Shown here: positions 29,901 through 38,110 of the stretch, in pieces
Position numbering within the stretch: position 1 is the first letter of the stretch
How the letters are laid out: each line of letters opens with the position of its first letter
Assembly: GCA_963702995.1 (NCBI GenBank)
Contig: OY969783.1
Coordinates: 2,914,001-2,978,000, forward strand
Origin: MFD04580-c1 sp963702995
GTDB taxonomy: Bacteria; Planctomycetota; Phycisphaerae; Tepidisphaerales; Tepidisphaeraceae
Reading direction: 5' to 3'
Length of the DNA: 64,000 bases
The notes under the pieces: model-generated
What the model saw: the letters and a program-made list of their open reading frames with translations, nothing else
Database searches by the model: none
What the model was told of the DNA's origin: nothing
Position numbers and translations under genes: made by a program

Positions 29901-30166
29901 CGGCAGGGTATACTCGCATCCGGCCCGTCATCATGACCGCCGGCGCCATGATCCTCGGCATGATCCCCATGGCGCTGGGCATCGGTGAAGGGGGCGAGCA
30001 GAACGCCCCCCTCGGCCGGGCCGTCATCGGCGGCCTGCTCTTCGCCACGTTCGCAACCTTGATCTTCGTCCCCGCCATGTATCGCCTGATGCGCGGCCGC
30101 AAGGCCCTGAAGACGTTCACCCGCGCCGCCGCTTCGACCCCTTTCGCCGAAGCCGCTCTCGCCTAG
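26936..30166 (+). CDS. RND-family multidrug/metabolite efflux transporter (inner-membrane pump)
   Basis: 1076 residues, normal AcrB-family length. The protein starts MSVVRFSLRRSYTIASLVIL with the first helix; RTDIFPEINIPVV is a standard N-terminal motif. The proton-relay helix reads FALAVGILVDDATVTIENIE, and a second half repeats the architecture (FLGMDFFPQVDAGQM onward). ATG 26936 is chosen because GGAG lies eight bases upstream and the family motif begins at once; an upstream in-frame ATG at 26873 adds unrelated residues. The following genes encode the adaptor and outer-membrane channel, so the three form a complete efflux operon. Substrate unknown. Confidence 0.93.
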   Translation: MSVVRFSLRRSYTIASLVILVCLLGTLAIARMRTDIFPEINIPVVSVVWTYSGMSSDEMQSRIISIHQRQMASLVDDVQRMEANSYNGVGVIKVYLNEGADISRAVSQLGSSAAVVMKYMPRNIVPPLIIRYGATDVPIIQLSLSSTSLPDAKLNDFGQNVIRPALAVVQGASVPFPYGGKPRVVMVDLDMNKLQSRGLSPADVSNAIQAQNVIAPSGDVKIGDTDYAVALNNSADVIESINSFPIKRVGGVPIMLRDVAFVHDGYQVQTNAVNTNGRPGSLMMVRKTGGASTLSVINGVNEALPDIKRLLPAGMDMKPIFDQSIFIKAALNSVLMGGLIAAALTAIMILLFLGNWRLTLIILGSIPLSIVTAMLVMYGGGQTLNTMTLGGFALAVGILVDDATVTIENIERNIELGKPLLVAIEEGSDEIMRPTLVSSLAICIVFVPVFLLQGTAKYLFSPLSLSVIVSLMASWVLSRTFVPILFNLLMRGQAHGDHRPSPGANGSALGGQEKRPGPFTRIHLGFNRGFDSFREAYRDVLAWAVHRSGLTAVAFLVLIVLSCGLYPFLGMDFFPQVDAGQMRLHVRAPPGTRIERAQVLFADTEREIRRIVGDGEIDVVLDNIGLPYSGINLALSDTATVGPMDGEILISLKEKHRPTAEHVAALRRELPARFPEMGFFFQPADIVNQVLNFGQPAPIDIRVTGPNSSADYAAAQKILGDLRQTPGIVDAHIFQVPDAPAMKLDVDRTLAEEMGMTQRDVADNVLVTLSSSAMVAPNFWLNPRNQISYPLVVQTPTYRVNNMADLVGMPLAGRSEREKQLLMSVASVSRGHIPMVQSQLNIRPVFDIHADVQGTDLATVARGIDQVIKADRPEENTGIHIIVAGQVVTMRESFGGLAGGIGLAVVLVFLLMVINFQSWLDPLIVLMAVPCALSGVMWMLFISHTHISVPALMGTLMCIGLATANSLLVVSFANQQMAAGDDARCAAVAAGYTRIRPVIMTAGAMILGMIPMALGIGEGGEQNAPLGRAVIGGLLFATFATLIFVPAMYRLMRGRKALKTFTRAAASTPFAEAALA

Positions 30167-30193
30167 GAGACTTCGCTTAGGAGCTCTGTCACA

Positions 30194-30319
30194 ATGCAAA
30201 CCAACCCGCGAGACCCCAACGGCGACGGCGCTCCGCCGGGCGGCCCACCCCGCGCTTTTTCCGTCCACATCGACGACAGCGGCACCGCGTTGATCGAGCC
30301 GGACGGCCCTGTCGGCTAA
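30194..30319 (+). CDS. 41-aa leader reading frame directly before, and in frame with, the RND adaptor gene
   Basis: An ATG with AGGAG ten bases upstream opens MQTNPRDPNGDGAPPGGPPR and continues with AFSVHIDDSGTALIEPDGPVG to a TAA at 30317-30319. The next codon, GTG at 30320, is in the same frame and starts the adaptor, for which no ribosome-binding site is visible. Either this is a coupled leader peptide, or the TAA is a nonsense change or sequence error inside a longer adaptor protein. The second reading is favoured because the only ribosome site is in front of this ATG. Confidence 0.4.
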   Translation: MQTNPRDPNGDGAPPGGPPRAFSVHIDDSGTALIEPDGPVG

Positions 30320-31684
30320 GTGGATTATCACAAGGGCGCCGTCGCGGCCGCCGAGATCTCCAGCGTCCCCATCCAGTTCAGCGCCCGCACGCCGGTGCTG
30401 GTGGGCATCGCGGCAGCCCTTCTCGGCGCTCTGCTGATCGCGATCTTCGTCTTTGGGCTGTTCCATCGCAATCGGATGGACGAAGCGCTGAGGGCGGACG
30501 TGCGCCGCGCCGCTTCGCTGGCGCCCTCTGTCGATGTCGTCCGCGTCCACCGTGCCGCGGCCGAGAGCATCCTCACGCTCCCCGGGGAGGCCCGCTCGTT
30601 CTCGGAAACCACCCTCTACGCCCGCACCAGCGGCTACCTCAGCAAATGGTTCGTTGACATCGGCGACCACGTAAAGGACGGCCAGACCCTGGCCACCATC
30701 GAGACCCCCGAACTGGACGACCAGCTTGTCGCCGCCAGGGCCAAGGTGGACCAGCTGAAGGCGGATGCGCACGTTGCCGAGACGACGTCGCAATTCGCCA
30801 AGGTCAGCTTCGACCGGTGGGAATCGGCCGCCCCCGGCGGCGCCGTTTCGCAGCAGGAACGCGACCAGAAGAAGGCGGAGCTGGACTCCGCCGTCGCCAA
30901 ACTCCAGTCGGCCAACGCGCAGGTCGCACTGGGCGACGCCGACGTGAAGCGGCTGCTCACCCTGACCGGTTTCAAGAAGGTGGTCGCGCCCTTCGACGGG
31001 GTCATTACCCAGCGGCACATCGACATCGGCACCCTCGTCACGGCCGGCAGCACCACGAACACCACCCCGCTGTTCACCGTCTCGCAGTCTGACCGGATCC
31101 TGGTCTTCGTTGACGTCCCGCAGGCGGCCATTGGCGACATCAAGGTCGGCATGCCCGTCCGGGCGGCCGCCAGCGAGCAGCCGGGGCAGGTCTTCCATGG
31201 CAAAGTTGACCGCACTGCCGGCGCCGTCGATCCGGCGTCGCGGACGATGAAGGTGCAGGTCCTGGTCCCCAACCCCGATCTGCGCCTTCTGCCGGGGATG
31301 TTCCTTCGGGTGACGTTTGAGTCGAGCCGGCCCGCTCCGCCAATCAAGATCCCCTCCAGCGCGATGACGTTTCGCCCGGACGGGCCGGCTGTCGCGGTGA
31401 TCGGCGCAACGGGACGCGTCGCGTTCCACCCCGTCACCATCTTGCGTGACCTGGGCGATTTCATCGAGATCGGCTCCGGCGTCGAAGACAACGACAGGGT
31501 CGCCCTGAATATCGGGAACACCATCGTCGAGGGTTCGACCGTCGATGCGCATGACGCCGATACGCCGATCCCGGCCACCCCGGCGCCCGGTGCCGGCCCC
31601 ACCACGCGAACGGCGGCGACGCCAGTGCCTATTACGTCGCTTTCCTTAGGCGCAGCCGCGCCCGAGCGAGCGGTTTCGCGGTGA
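30320..31684 (+). CDS. RND efflux periplasmic adaptor (membrane-fusion protein)
   Basis: 454 residues from a GTG. One membrane helix near the start (VLVGIAAALLGALLIAIFVF) anchors the protein. The classical adaptor parts follow: the first half of the lipoyl domain (ETTLYARTSGYLSKWFVDIG), a coiled-coil hairpin (about residues 135-210), the second lipoyl half (KKVVAPFDGVITQRHIDIGT), and the beta-barrel and membrane-proximal domains (GMPVRAAASEQPGQ; LRLLPGMFLRVTFE). The C-terminal tail is Pro/Thr-rich. It connects the RND pump to the outer-membrane channel encoded next; its TGA overlaps a possible GTG of that gene. See the upstream in-frame leader for doubts about the true start. Confidence 0.9.
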   Translation: MDYHKGAVAAAEISSVPIQFSARTPVLVGIAAALLGALLIAIFVFGLFHRNRMDEALRADVRRAASLAPSVDVVRVHRAAAESILTLPGEARSFSETTLYARTSGYLSKWFVDIGDHVKDGQTLATIETPELDDQLVAARAKVDQLKADAHVAETTSQFAKVSFDRWESAAPGGAVSQQERDQKKAELDSAVAKLQSANAQVALGDADVKRLLTLTGFKKVVAPFDGVITQRHIDIGTLVTAGSTTNTTPLFTVSQSDRILVFVDVPQAAIGDIKVGMPVRAAASEQPGQVFHGKVDRTAGAVDPASRTMKVQVLVPNPDLRLLPGMFLRVTFESSRPAPPIKIPSSAMTFRPDGPAVAVIGATGRVAFHPVTILRDLGDFIEIGSGVEDNDRVALNIGNTIVEGSTVDAHDADTPIPATPAPGAGPTTRTAATPVPITSLSLGAAAPERAVSR

Positions 31685-31761
31685 TCTCGGCTTCCGTCAT
31701 TAGGATCATCCGGTGCCGCGTGGCGCGCTTCCGTCTCGACCTGTCCAGTGGAGGCCCTGCA

Positions 31762-33372
31762 TTGAACGCTCTCAAGGCTAAGGCAAGCGGCGCAAGATGC
31801 GCCGCGGCGGCCGCCATCGCGCTCCTGTCGGGGTGCGCCGTCGGGCCGGACTATCGGCCGCCGCACGAACCGCTGCCGTCGGCATTCGGGCCGGGGAGCA
31901 TCGCTTCGGCTACCCAGCCCGCGAGCGGGCCATCGGGCGCGTCCGTTGACCTGGAGCACTGGTGGGCGTCGCTGGACGACCCGGAGCTCAACTCCCTGGT
32001 TCGCCGGGCGATCGACTCGAACTTCGACCTGCGGATCGCCAGCGCCCGGTTGCAAGAAGCGCGAGAGTCGGAGACGGCGGTCCTCGGCGGGGTGATACCG
32101 TTCTTCGGCGGGACGCCGGGGGTAGAGGGCGTGGCGGGGGCGGGGCGCGGTTCGGGCTCCGACTCCTCCCGCGGCCGCACCAGTGGCCCGCTCAATGCCG
32201 CTACGAACACGCGAGGGCTCCAGGAGATTACCCATGTCATGGGGTTCGACGCGGGGTGGGAGCTGGACTTGTTCGGCCGCTTCGATCGGACGGTCGAAGC
32301 CGCCGGGGCCGACACGGCCGCCGTCGCCGAGATCCGCAATGACATTCTGATCAGCGTGGTCGCCGACGTGGTGCGAACCTACATTGACGTCCGCAGCCTT
32401 CAGTTCCGCCTCCAGATCGCCCAGCAGAACGCGGCCGCCCAGGCGCGAACGCTCGACCTGGTCTCGTTCCGGTTCCGCGGCGGGCTGACCAACGAGCTGG
32501 ACGTCGCCCTTGCCGAGCGGCAGGTCGCCACGACGCTCGCCCGCGTCGCGCCGTTCCAGGCGGCCGTCGAAGCGGCGCAGCGACGCCTCGCGGTGCTGCT
32601 CGGCCTCTTCCCCGACGCGCTGCGCGAAGAGCTCAACAAGCCAACCCCCCTTCCGGCATCGCCCCCGATCGTCGCGCCGGGGATGCCGATCCACCTCCTC
32701 CGCCGCCGGCCCGACATCCGCCGCGCCGAGCGCGAGCTTGCCGGGGCGACGGCTCGGATCGGGGTGGCCACGTCGGACCTCTTCCCCCGCGTCTCGCTCA
32801 CGGCGGCCGCCGGATTGCAGGGGCAGGGGCTGGGCCGTACGCCGGTCGAGAGCAGCTTTATTTACTCGGTCGGCCCGACCGCGTATTGGCCGCTGCTCGA
32901 CTTCGGGCGGCTGGACGCGATCGTCAAGGCGCAGAACTTCCGCACCGAAGCCGCCCTGCTCCGATACCGCAAGACGGTCGTTACCGCCGTCCAGGAAGTG
33001 GACGACGCCCTCTCCAGTTATGTCGCCGAGCAGAACCGCCTGCAACAGCTCAGCCGCGCCGTGGAAGCGAGCCAAAAAGCTGTCCGGCTCGCCGGCGAAC
33101 GGTATGACAAGGGCTTGGCCGACTTCCTGAACGTCCTGGACGCCCAGCGCCAGTTGTTCGACCTCCAGGACCAGTACGCGACCGCCCAGCAGGGGCTGAT
33201 CGCCCAATTCATCGCGCTCTACAAAGCCCTCGGCGGCGGCTGGCAGGGGTATGACCTCCCGCCCCCGCCGATGGCCCGCTTTGCCATCGTCGCCGCGGTG
33301 CAAGAGGCGATCGATCGGCCGAAGCCGGAAGCCCAAAGCGCAAAATCCGAAATCCAAAATCCGAAGGAATGA
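31762..33372 (+). CDS. Outer-membrane efflux channel lipoprotein (NodT/OprM family)
   Basis: A TolC-like channel of about 536 residues. The lipoprotein signal ends in ALLSGCAVGPDYRPP, the well-known NodT-family start. Two outer-membrane-factor repeats follow (DSNFDLRIASARLQEARES; GIPIH-like PGMPIHLLRRRPDIRRAERE), with long helices and ERYDKGLADFLNVLDAQRQL near the end. I place the start at the TTG at 31762 because TGGAGG lies seven bases upstream and it gives a normal signal of about 20 residues; the frame is also open from a GTG at 31681 that overlaps the adaptor stop. It completes the tripartite pump. The C-terminal tail (about 30 residues) runs into repeat-like DNA. Confidence 0.9.
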   Translation: MNALKAKASGARCAAAAAIALLSGCAVGPDYRPPHEPLPSAFGPGSIASATQPASGPSGASVDLEHWWASLDDPELNSLVRRAIDSNFDLRIASARLQEARESETAVLGGVIPFFGGTPGVEGVAGAGRGSGSDSSRGRTSGPLNAATNTRGLQEITHVMGFDAGWELDLFGRFDRTVEAAGADTAAVAEIRNDILISVVADVVRTYIDVRSLQFRLQIAQQNAAAQARTLDLVSFRFRGGLTNELDVALAERQVATTLARVAPFQAAVEAAQRRLAVLLGLFPDALREELNKPTPLPASPPIVAPGMPIHLLRRRPDIRRAERELAGATARIGVATSDLFPRVSLTAAAGLQGQGLGRTPVESSFIYSVGPTAYWPLLDFGRLDAIVKAQNFRTEAALLRYRKTVVTAVQEVDDALSSYVAEQNRLQQLSRAVEASQKAVRLAGERYDKGLADFLNVLDAQRQLFDLQDQYATAQQGLIAQFIALYKALGGGWQGYDLPPPPMARFAIVAAVQEAIDRPKPEAQSAKSEIQNPKE

Positions 33373-33470
33373 TCGAAAGGGGAAACAAGAAACCAAATGG
33401 AAACCTGCCATTTCGTTCTTTCCTCTTTTTGACTTTTCTTCTTCCTTCGGATTTTCGTGCGTCGAATTTC
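33340..33470. repeat. Intergenic 'aaatccgaa' element with inverted ends, copy 2
   Basis: The left half (gcaaaatccgaaatccaaaa, then tccgaaggaa) is mirrored by the right half (ttcttccttcggattttcgt), pairing through aaatccgaaggaa / ttccttcggattt around an AT-rich centre. The left end supplies the last codons of the outer-membrane channel gene. Same design as 15301-15450. Confidence 0.55.
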
Positions 33471-33490
33471 CCGCTTTTCGACCGAGCCAA

Positions 33491-33519
33491 AGAGGGCGGC
33501 CGACGATCGGCCGCCCTCT
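33491..33519. terminator. Bidirectional hairpin terminator
   Basis: A perfect 12-bp stem (agagggcggccg / cggccgccctct) with a five-base loop (acgat) sits between the convergent ends of the efflux operon and the porin gene. It should stop transcription from both sides. Confidence 0.75.
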
Positions 33520-33551
33520 GTCAGTCTGAGGTCACCTCGGGATGCCTTCGT

Positions 33552-35052
33552 TTACAGCAGCAACTGGAACTGCGTCGTGAGGACCAGTTCGTTCTTGTCG
33601 TTGCTGATCAGCACATCGCTGCTGTCGTCGTTGATCGGGATGCCGTTGGGCAGGTACATCAACTGGGTGCAGATCTTCGCGTTGTGGCCGTGGAACCAGT
33701 AGTTCACGCCGACGGAAATCTCATGCACGTTGTTGTTGCTGCCGTTGGGCGTGCCCTGCAGGTGCATGTACTCGTACCGGGCGAACGGCTCCCAGTGCTC
33801 GTCCAGCGAGTAGCTCGCCTGCAGGAGCAGGGAGGGCTCGTAGGTGTCCTGGCCCAACTGGCCGGTGGCGCCAAAGCTTGTGGAGACGGGCCCGCCGTTG
33901 GGGATGCCTAACTGGTGGCGGGTGTAGCGGCCGATGTACGACCCGTAGAGGAACAGCCCTTCGGTCGTTCCGTACTGGGCGTCCAGGGCGGTGGTGAACT
34001 CGGCGCGGTGGCCGGTCTCGGAGTAGTCGGCGCCGGCGCCGAGGACGAGCAGGTCATGCTTGTTGCCGTGCGCGGTGATCTGGTTGTACTCGGCCCAGTC
34101 GCCCATCACCTTGTATTCAAAGCGGCCGGCGAAGCCGTAGTTGTAGTTGATGAAGTTGGCCGGGTTGTCGCGGAAGTTGGTGTTCGCGGCGCGAATGCCG
34201 TCCGTCACGCCGCCTTCGAACCGCATGTCCTTCTTCGGGTCCCAGATGAACGTCGCCCCCTGGGTGAAGGCATCGGTGTTGGCGAAGATGTCGTTCTGAA
34301 GCGATCGCTCCGGCGTAATCTCGTACTTGGAGCCGACGATTTCCTCGTGGGCGAGCGGGTCGTGGAGCTGGCCGCCCTTCACGTAAAAGTCGGTGCCGGA
34401 GATGTGGTACTTCACCCACGCCTCTTCGAGCACCGGCAGGCCGCCGATGCCGTTGTTGACGCTCCCCGTGCCGCCGCCGCCCACGTTGGTGGTGCCGTTC
34501 CCGCGGTAGGTCGCCCAGTTGAAGAAGTACCTGAAGGTCGGGGGAGAAGAGGTTGCCATCAAACCCGAAGCGGGCGCGGCGGATCTCGAAGCCGTTCTCG
34601 GTCGAATCTTCCGTTCCGGCGCGCTTCGCTTCCTCGCGATAGTTGATCACGTTGCGGACCTGGAGGTGGAGCCACGGGTGCCAGGAAAAGTTGCCGTCGC
34701 CGCTCTTGACGACGAACTTTCCGTCGGAGTAGCCCGCCGTGAACCCTTCCATGTCCAGGAGTTGGCCGCGCGTGCTCGCGTCCCTCCGGACGGCGTCAAC
34801 GGCCGCGTCCACCGCCGCCGTGTTGATCTGGTCGTCATGCTCCTTCTGATGTTGTTCCTGCTCCGCCTGTTTCGCCTGGAGCTTTTCGATCTGAGCCTGC
34901 ATGGCGTTCATGCGCTCGATCATCTGCTCCTTCGTCAGCTCGGTGCCGCTCGACGGCGGCTCGGCCGCCCTGGCGAACCCGCCCAGACCGACACAAAGCC
35001 CGATCGACGCCGCCTGCGCGATCATCCAACGACTGCGCTTCGTTCCCTTCAC
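33552..35052 (-). CDS. Phosphate-selective porin O/P-like outer-membrane porin, frameshifted
   Basis: About 500 residues. A GTG at 35052 with GGGAGG five bases upstream starts a signal peptide (VKGTKRSRWMIAQAASIGLC). A coiled coil follows (IERMNAMQAQIEKLQAKQAE), as in OprO/OprP-type porins, then the beta-barrel (KFVVKSGDGNFSWHPWLHLQ, RRARFGFDGNLFSPDL). At about 34540, in a run of five G, the frame changes and the barrel continues as TFRYFFNWATYRGNGT to the end, which closes with ELVLTTQFQLLL (terminal aromatic/hydrophobic strand). Family members pass phosphate or other anions. It is divergent from the allophanate hydrolase region and could feed that island, but the direct link is unproven. 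Confidence 0.8.
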
Positions 35053-35474
35053 TGCAACCTCCCTAGGGGTGTGAGTAACCGTTCGGCCACACATGTCCAC
35101 CGGGCGACGCCACAAGGGTCGCCTCCTTCCGCTCTCGATGCCCAACCGCCATGGCCGCGTCGGCTGAAGCCGCCCCGCGATTGGGCCGCCACGATCGGGC
35201 GCGGCTTACCGTAACCTTCCGCGCTCGCTTCCGATGAAGGATCTATGAGTGAATGATTAAGACAGCCGTAGTTGTTCGATTGCGCTTCTCGTTGGACCTC
35301 GCCTCTATCGACGGCGGATCAGCAAAGCCGCGAGTTGGGCGAATCGCGACCTGGCGCGCCAACTCTTCTCGGCGCGGGCGGTTTTCGGCTTCTCGGCCCG
35401 TATGGCGTCGTTCACGACGCCGCTCGACGTGGGTGCCGTGGTGCGCCTGGGCCGCGAAATACCTTCTGACCCCT
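35053..35474. other. Intergenic region upstream of the porin, with the 28-bp motif
   Basis: No convincing gene. The porin promoter should lie at the left end. A minus-strand frame from the end of hypA (…KTARAEKSWRARSRFAQLAA) stays open to about 35310 but has no start of its own. The region carries the second copy of the dispersed 28-bp motif at its right end. Confidence 0.35.
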
Positions 35475-35478
35475 TTAC
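35451..35478 (-). repeat. 28-bp dispersed motif, copy 2
   Basis: The inverted equivalent of 9811-9838, differing at one base (gccgcgaaataccttctgac then ccctttac on the plus strand). Its gtaaa end contributes the hypA stop codon, so the element abuts, or has landed in, the end of that gene. Confidence 0.6.
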
Positions 35479-35846
35479 GGGTTGAGGAGCTCGATGGCGG
35501 CCACTTCCAACTCTTTGCCTTGGAGGGTTTGGGGGGTTCGCTCGCCGCAGTGGGGGCAGCGGAGCGGCGTGGGGTCGGGGAGCGTCCGTTCGGCCTGACA
35601 TCGCTCGCACCAGACGGTGACGGGGACCCGTTCCACCTCCAGCGTGGCGCCGGAAACAGGCGTGCCGGACGTGGCGGAGTCAAACGCGAAGAGCAGCGCC
35701 TCGGGGACCACCCCGGACAGCATGCCCACCCGCACCTTCACCCGCAGAACGCGCGGCGCATCGGATGCATCGTCCAGGGAGCGCTCGATCTCGAGCTGAT
35801 CGAGAACGACGTCCACGATGTTCTTGGCGATGGAAAGCTCGTGCAT
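35475..35846 (-). CDS. hypA: HypA/HybF-type nickel metallochaperone
   Basis: 123 residues. The start MHELSIA with His2 is the conserved nickel-binding N-terminus of HypA. Two CxxC pairs (WCERCQAE and RCPHCGER) form the zinc site. LEVERVPVTVWC is also typical. HypA delivers nickel to [NiFe] hydrogenase and in some bacteria to urease. Here no hypB, other hyp gene, hydrogenase or urease is in the window, so it is an orphan. Its position beside an allophanate hydrolase is curious, because allophanate breakdown needs no nickel. The stop codon falls in a dispersed repeat. Confidence 0.88.
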   Translation of the reverse strand: MHELSIAKNIVDVVLDQLEIERSLDDASDAPRVLRVKVRVGMLSGVVPEALLFAFDSATSGTPVSGATLEVERVPVTVWCERCQAERTLPDPTPLRCPHCGERTPQTLQGKELEVAAIELLNP

Positions 35847-36228
35847 AGCCTAAACTGCCAAGTCGGCTTCCGCCGCGAGCCCACCGGCGTGGCCGTGCTT
35901 CGGCGAACGCGCCCGCACGACGCGGGAAGCATCCCGCGCACCCCCTGGGAACGCGCCGTCCTCGTCAGCTCCACGCCGATCGGCCCGACGCAAGAGGCCG
36001 ACGGGGACGTCGGCGTTCCCACAAAGAGCCGGGCATGCCCCCGCGCAGCCGGCGCACCGCACCACGTCGCACCGCGCAACGGTCGCACTGCGGAACGCCG
36101 CGGCCGCACAATAATTGACTCCCGATTATGCCGGGGCTACCTTCGCCCACAACCATCAGACCGCGCCTCCAGCCGCACGCCGCGCTCCGATCGATCGGCC
36201 GTCCGGCTTTCATCGGAAACGCTCAATT
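35847..36228. other. Intergenic region with palindromic repeats
   Basis: The divergent gap between hypA and the allophanate hydrolase. It holds a seven-base-pair hairpin at 35921-35938 (cgcggga / tcccgcg) and a larger inverted repeat spanning about 35946-36021, whose ends (tgggaacgcgccgtcctcgt and gacggggacgtcggcgttcc) largely complement each other. No gene is seen. The promoter of the hydrolase should be near 36100-36200. Confidence 0.4.
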
Positions 36229-38064
36229 ATGCCGCTCGACCCAGGCGATTCGCTGGACATCGCGTCGCTCGCCGCTCGCTACGCGGCCGGCTCCCTCGAC
36301 CCGCTCGACGTCGTCGAAGCAATCGACGCCCGCTGCGCCACCTTCCCCGACCCAGCCGTCTGGATCCACCGCCTGCCCCTGGCGTCGCTGCGCGAGCAGG
36401 CGCATGCTGTCTCCTTGCGCAGGAGACAAGGGGAATCCCTCCCGCTCTTCGGCATCCCGTTCGCCGTCAAAGACAATATTAATGTCGCCGGCCTCCCCAC
36501 CACGGCCGGATGCCCCGCCTTCGCTTATACGCCGTCAACCTCGGCGACCGTCGTCGAGCGGCTGGTGCGCGCAGGGGCGATCGTCGTCGGGAAAGCCAAC
36601 CTCGATCAGTTTGCTACCGGGCTGGTCGGCGTCCGATCCCCCTACGGCGCGTGTCGAAGCGTGTTCGATTCGCGATACATCTCCGGCGGCTCCAGCTCCG
36701 GCTCGGCCGTAGCCGTCGCGGCCGGCTTGGTCAGCTTCGCCCTGGGGACCGACACCGCCGGCTCCGGCCGCGTGCCCGCGGCATTCAATAACATCGTGGG
36801 CCTCAAGCCGACCCGCGGCCGCCTCAGCACCTTCGGCGTCGTCCCCGCATGTCGATCGCTCGACTGCGTTTCAATCTTTGCTCTGACCTGCGAGGACGCG
36901 CGGCGCGTCGCCCAGGTGGCCGACGGGCCCGACGCGGCCGACCCTTACTCCCGTTCCCCCGCGGAATGGGGCTCCGCCCCCGCTTTTAACGCGGCCGCCT
37001 TCCGGTTCGGCGTGCCGGCGGCCGGGCAGCTCCAATTCTTCGGCAACGCCGAAGGAGAATCGCTGTTCCGCCAGGCGGCCGATCGGCTCACGGCGATCGG
37101 TGGGACGGCCGTGACCATCGACTTCGAGCCCTTCGCGGCGGCCGCTCGCCTGCTCTACCAGGGGCCGTGGGTCGCGGAGCGGCTGGCAGGGATCAAGGAC
37201 TTTTTCGCGAAAAACCCTGACGCGTTGCTGCCCGTCACCCGAGCGATCATCGGCGGCGCGACAAAGATTGACGCCGTTGCGACGTTCGAGGGGATGTACG
37301 CGCTCCAGCGGCTGCGCCGCGCGGCGGACGCCCAGATGGCCAGGGTGGATCTCCTGCTTCTGCCGACGGCGGGGACGACCTACACCGTCGCCGAAGTCGA
37401 GGCCGACCCAATCGCCCTCAACACCAACCTTGGGTACTACACGAACTTCGTCAACCTGCTGGACCTGTCGGCCGTCGCCGTCCCGGGCGGTTTCCAGAAG
37501 AATCATCTTCCGTTCGGCGTGACGCTTCTTGGGCGGGCCGGCGAGGATGTCGTTCTTCTGGAGATCGGCGGCCGCCTTCACAATGCCGGCGGGATGCGGC
37601 TCGGAGCGACGGCCACCCCCACCCCAACACCTCCCCCATCCAAAAGGCCTCCCCTGATGCCCGAAACCCCCGCCGCCGTGTCGATCGCCGTTGTCGGCGC
37701 CCACCTTTCGGGTCAGCCGCTCAACCATCAGCTCACCGACCTGGGTGGCACGCTTCAGCGAACCGCCCATACCGTCCGTCGCTATCGCCTTTTCGCCTTG
37801 CCGGGCACTGTACCCCCCAAGCCAGGCCTTGTACGGGTGGCTGACGAGACCGAGACGGGGATCGAGCTTGAGGTCTGGGGCTTAACCGCCCAAGCCTTCG
37901 GCGCCTTCGTGGCGGCGATCCCGCCTCCCCTGGGCGTTGGGACAATCGAGCTCGATGACGGCACGTTCGTCAAAGGGTTCCTTTGCGAGTCCTACGCGAT
38001 ATCTCGTGCTCGTGACATCACACACACCGGCGGGTGGCGGCGATTCTTATCGACGCTTCCCTAA
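36229..38064 (+). CDS. atzF: Allophanate hydrolase (amidase-signature enzyme with C-terminal domain)
   Basis: Hydrolyses allophanate, finally giving ammonia and CO2; the last step of cyanuric acid/biuret and some urea pathways. From ATG 36229 the 611-residue protein has the amidase triad: Lys81 in FAVKDNIN, Ser155 in SGGSSSGSA and Ser179 in GTDTAGSGR. The barrier-like GYYTNFVNLLDLSAVAVP segment is characteristic of allophanate hydrolases. After a Pro/Thr linker (about 465-485), the second domain (RYRLFALPGT ... GTIELDDGTFVKGFLCE) is the C-terminal domain that completes allophanate degradation. Full two-domain length matches AtzF/Dur1 types. It has no urea carboxylase neighbour, but a biuret hydrolase-like gene lies 11 kb downstream on the same strand. 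The gene two positions downstream is a sigma-54 regulator. Confidence 0.9.
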   Translation: MPLDPGDSLDIASLAARYAAGSLDPLDVVEAIDARCATFPDPAVWIHRLPLASLREQAHAVSLRRRQGESLPLFGIPFAVKDNINVAGLPTTAGCPAFAYTPSTSATVVERLVRAGAIVVGKANLDQFATGLVGVRSPYGACRSVFDSRYISGGSSSGSAVAVAAGLVSFALGTDTAGSGRVPAAFNNIVGLKPTRGRLSTFGVVPACRSLDCVSIFALTCEDARRVAQVADGPDAADPYSRSPAEWGSAPAFNAAAFRFGVPAAGQLQFFGNAEGESLFRQAADRLTAIGGTAVTIDFEPFAAAARLLYQGPWVAERLAGIKDFFAKNPDALLPVTRAIIGGATKIDAVATFEGMYALQRLRRAADAQMARVDLLLLPTAGTTYTVAEVEADPIALNTNLGYYTNFVNLLDLSAVAVPGGFQKNHLPFGVTLLGRAGEDVVLLEIGGRLHNAGGMRLGATATPTPTPPPSKRPPLMPETPAAVSIAVVGAHLSGQPLNHQLTDLGGTLQRTAHTVRRYRLFALPGTVPPKPGLVRVADETETGIELEVWGLTAQAFGAFVAAIPPPLGVGTIELDDGTFVKGFLCESYAISRARDITHTGGWRRFLSTLP

Positions 38065-38110
38065 ACCCATCGCGCCCGTTCCACCTTCGTCTGATGCATC
38101 AGCCCGTTAC

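Noticed and set aside
30634..33411. Very long minus-strand frame (over 900 codons) opposite the adaptor and outer-membrane channel genes
   Set aside because: The plus-strand products match known families end to end. The reverse frame is open only because of high GC content and codon bias.
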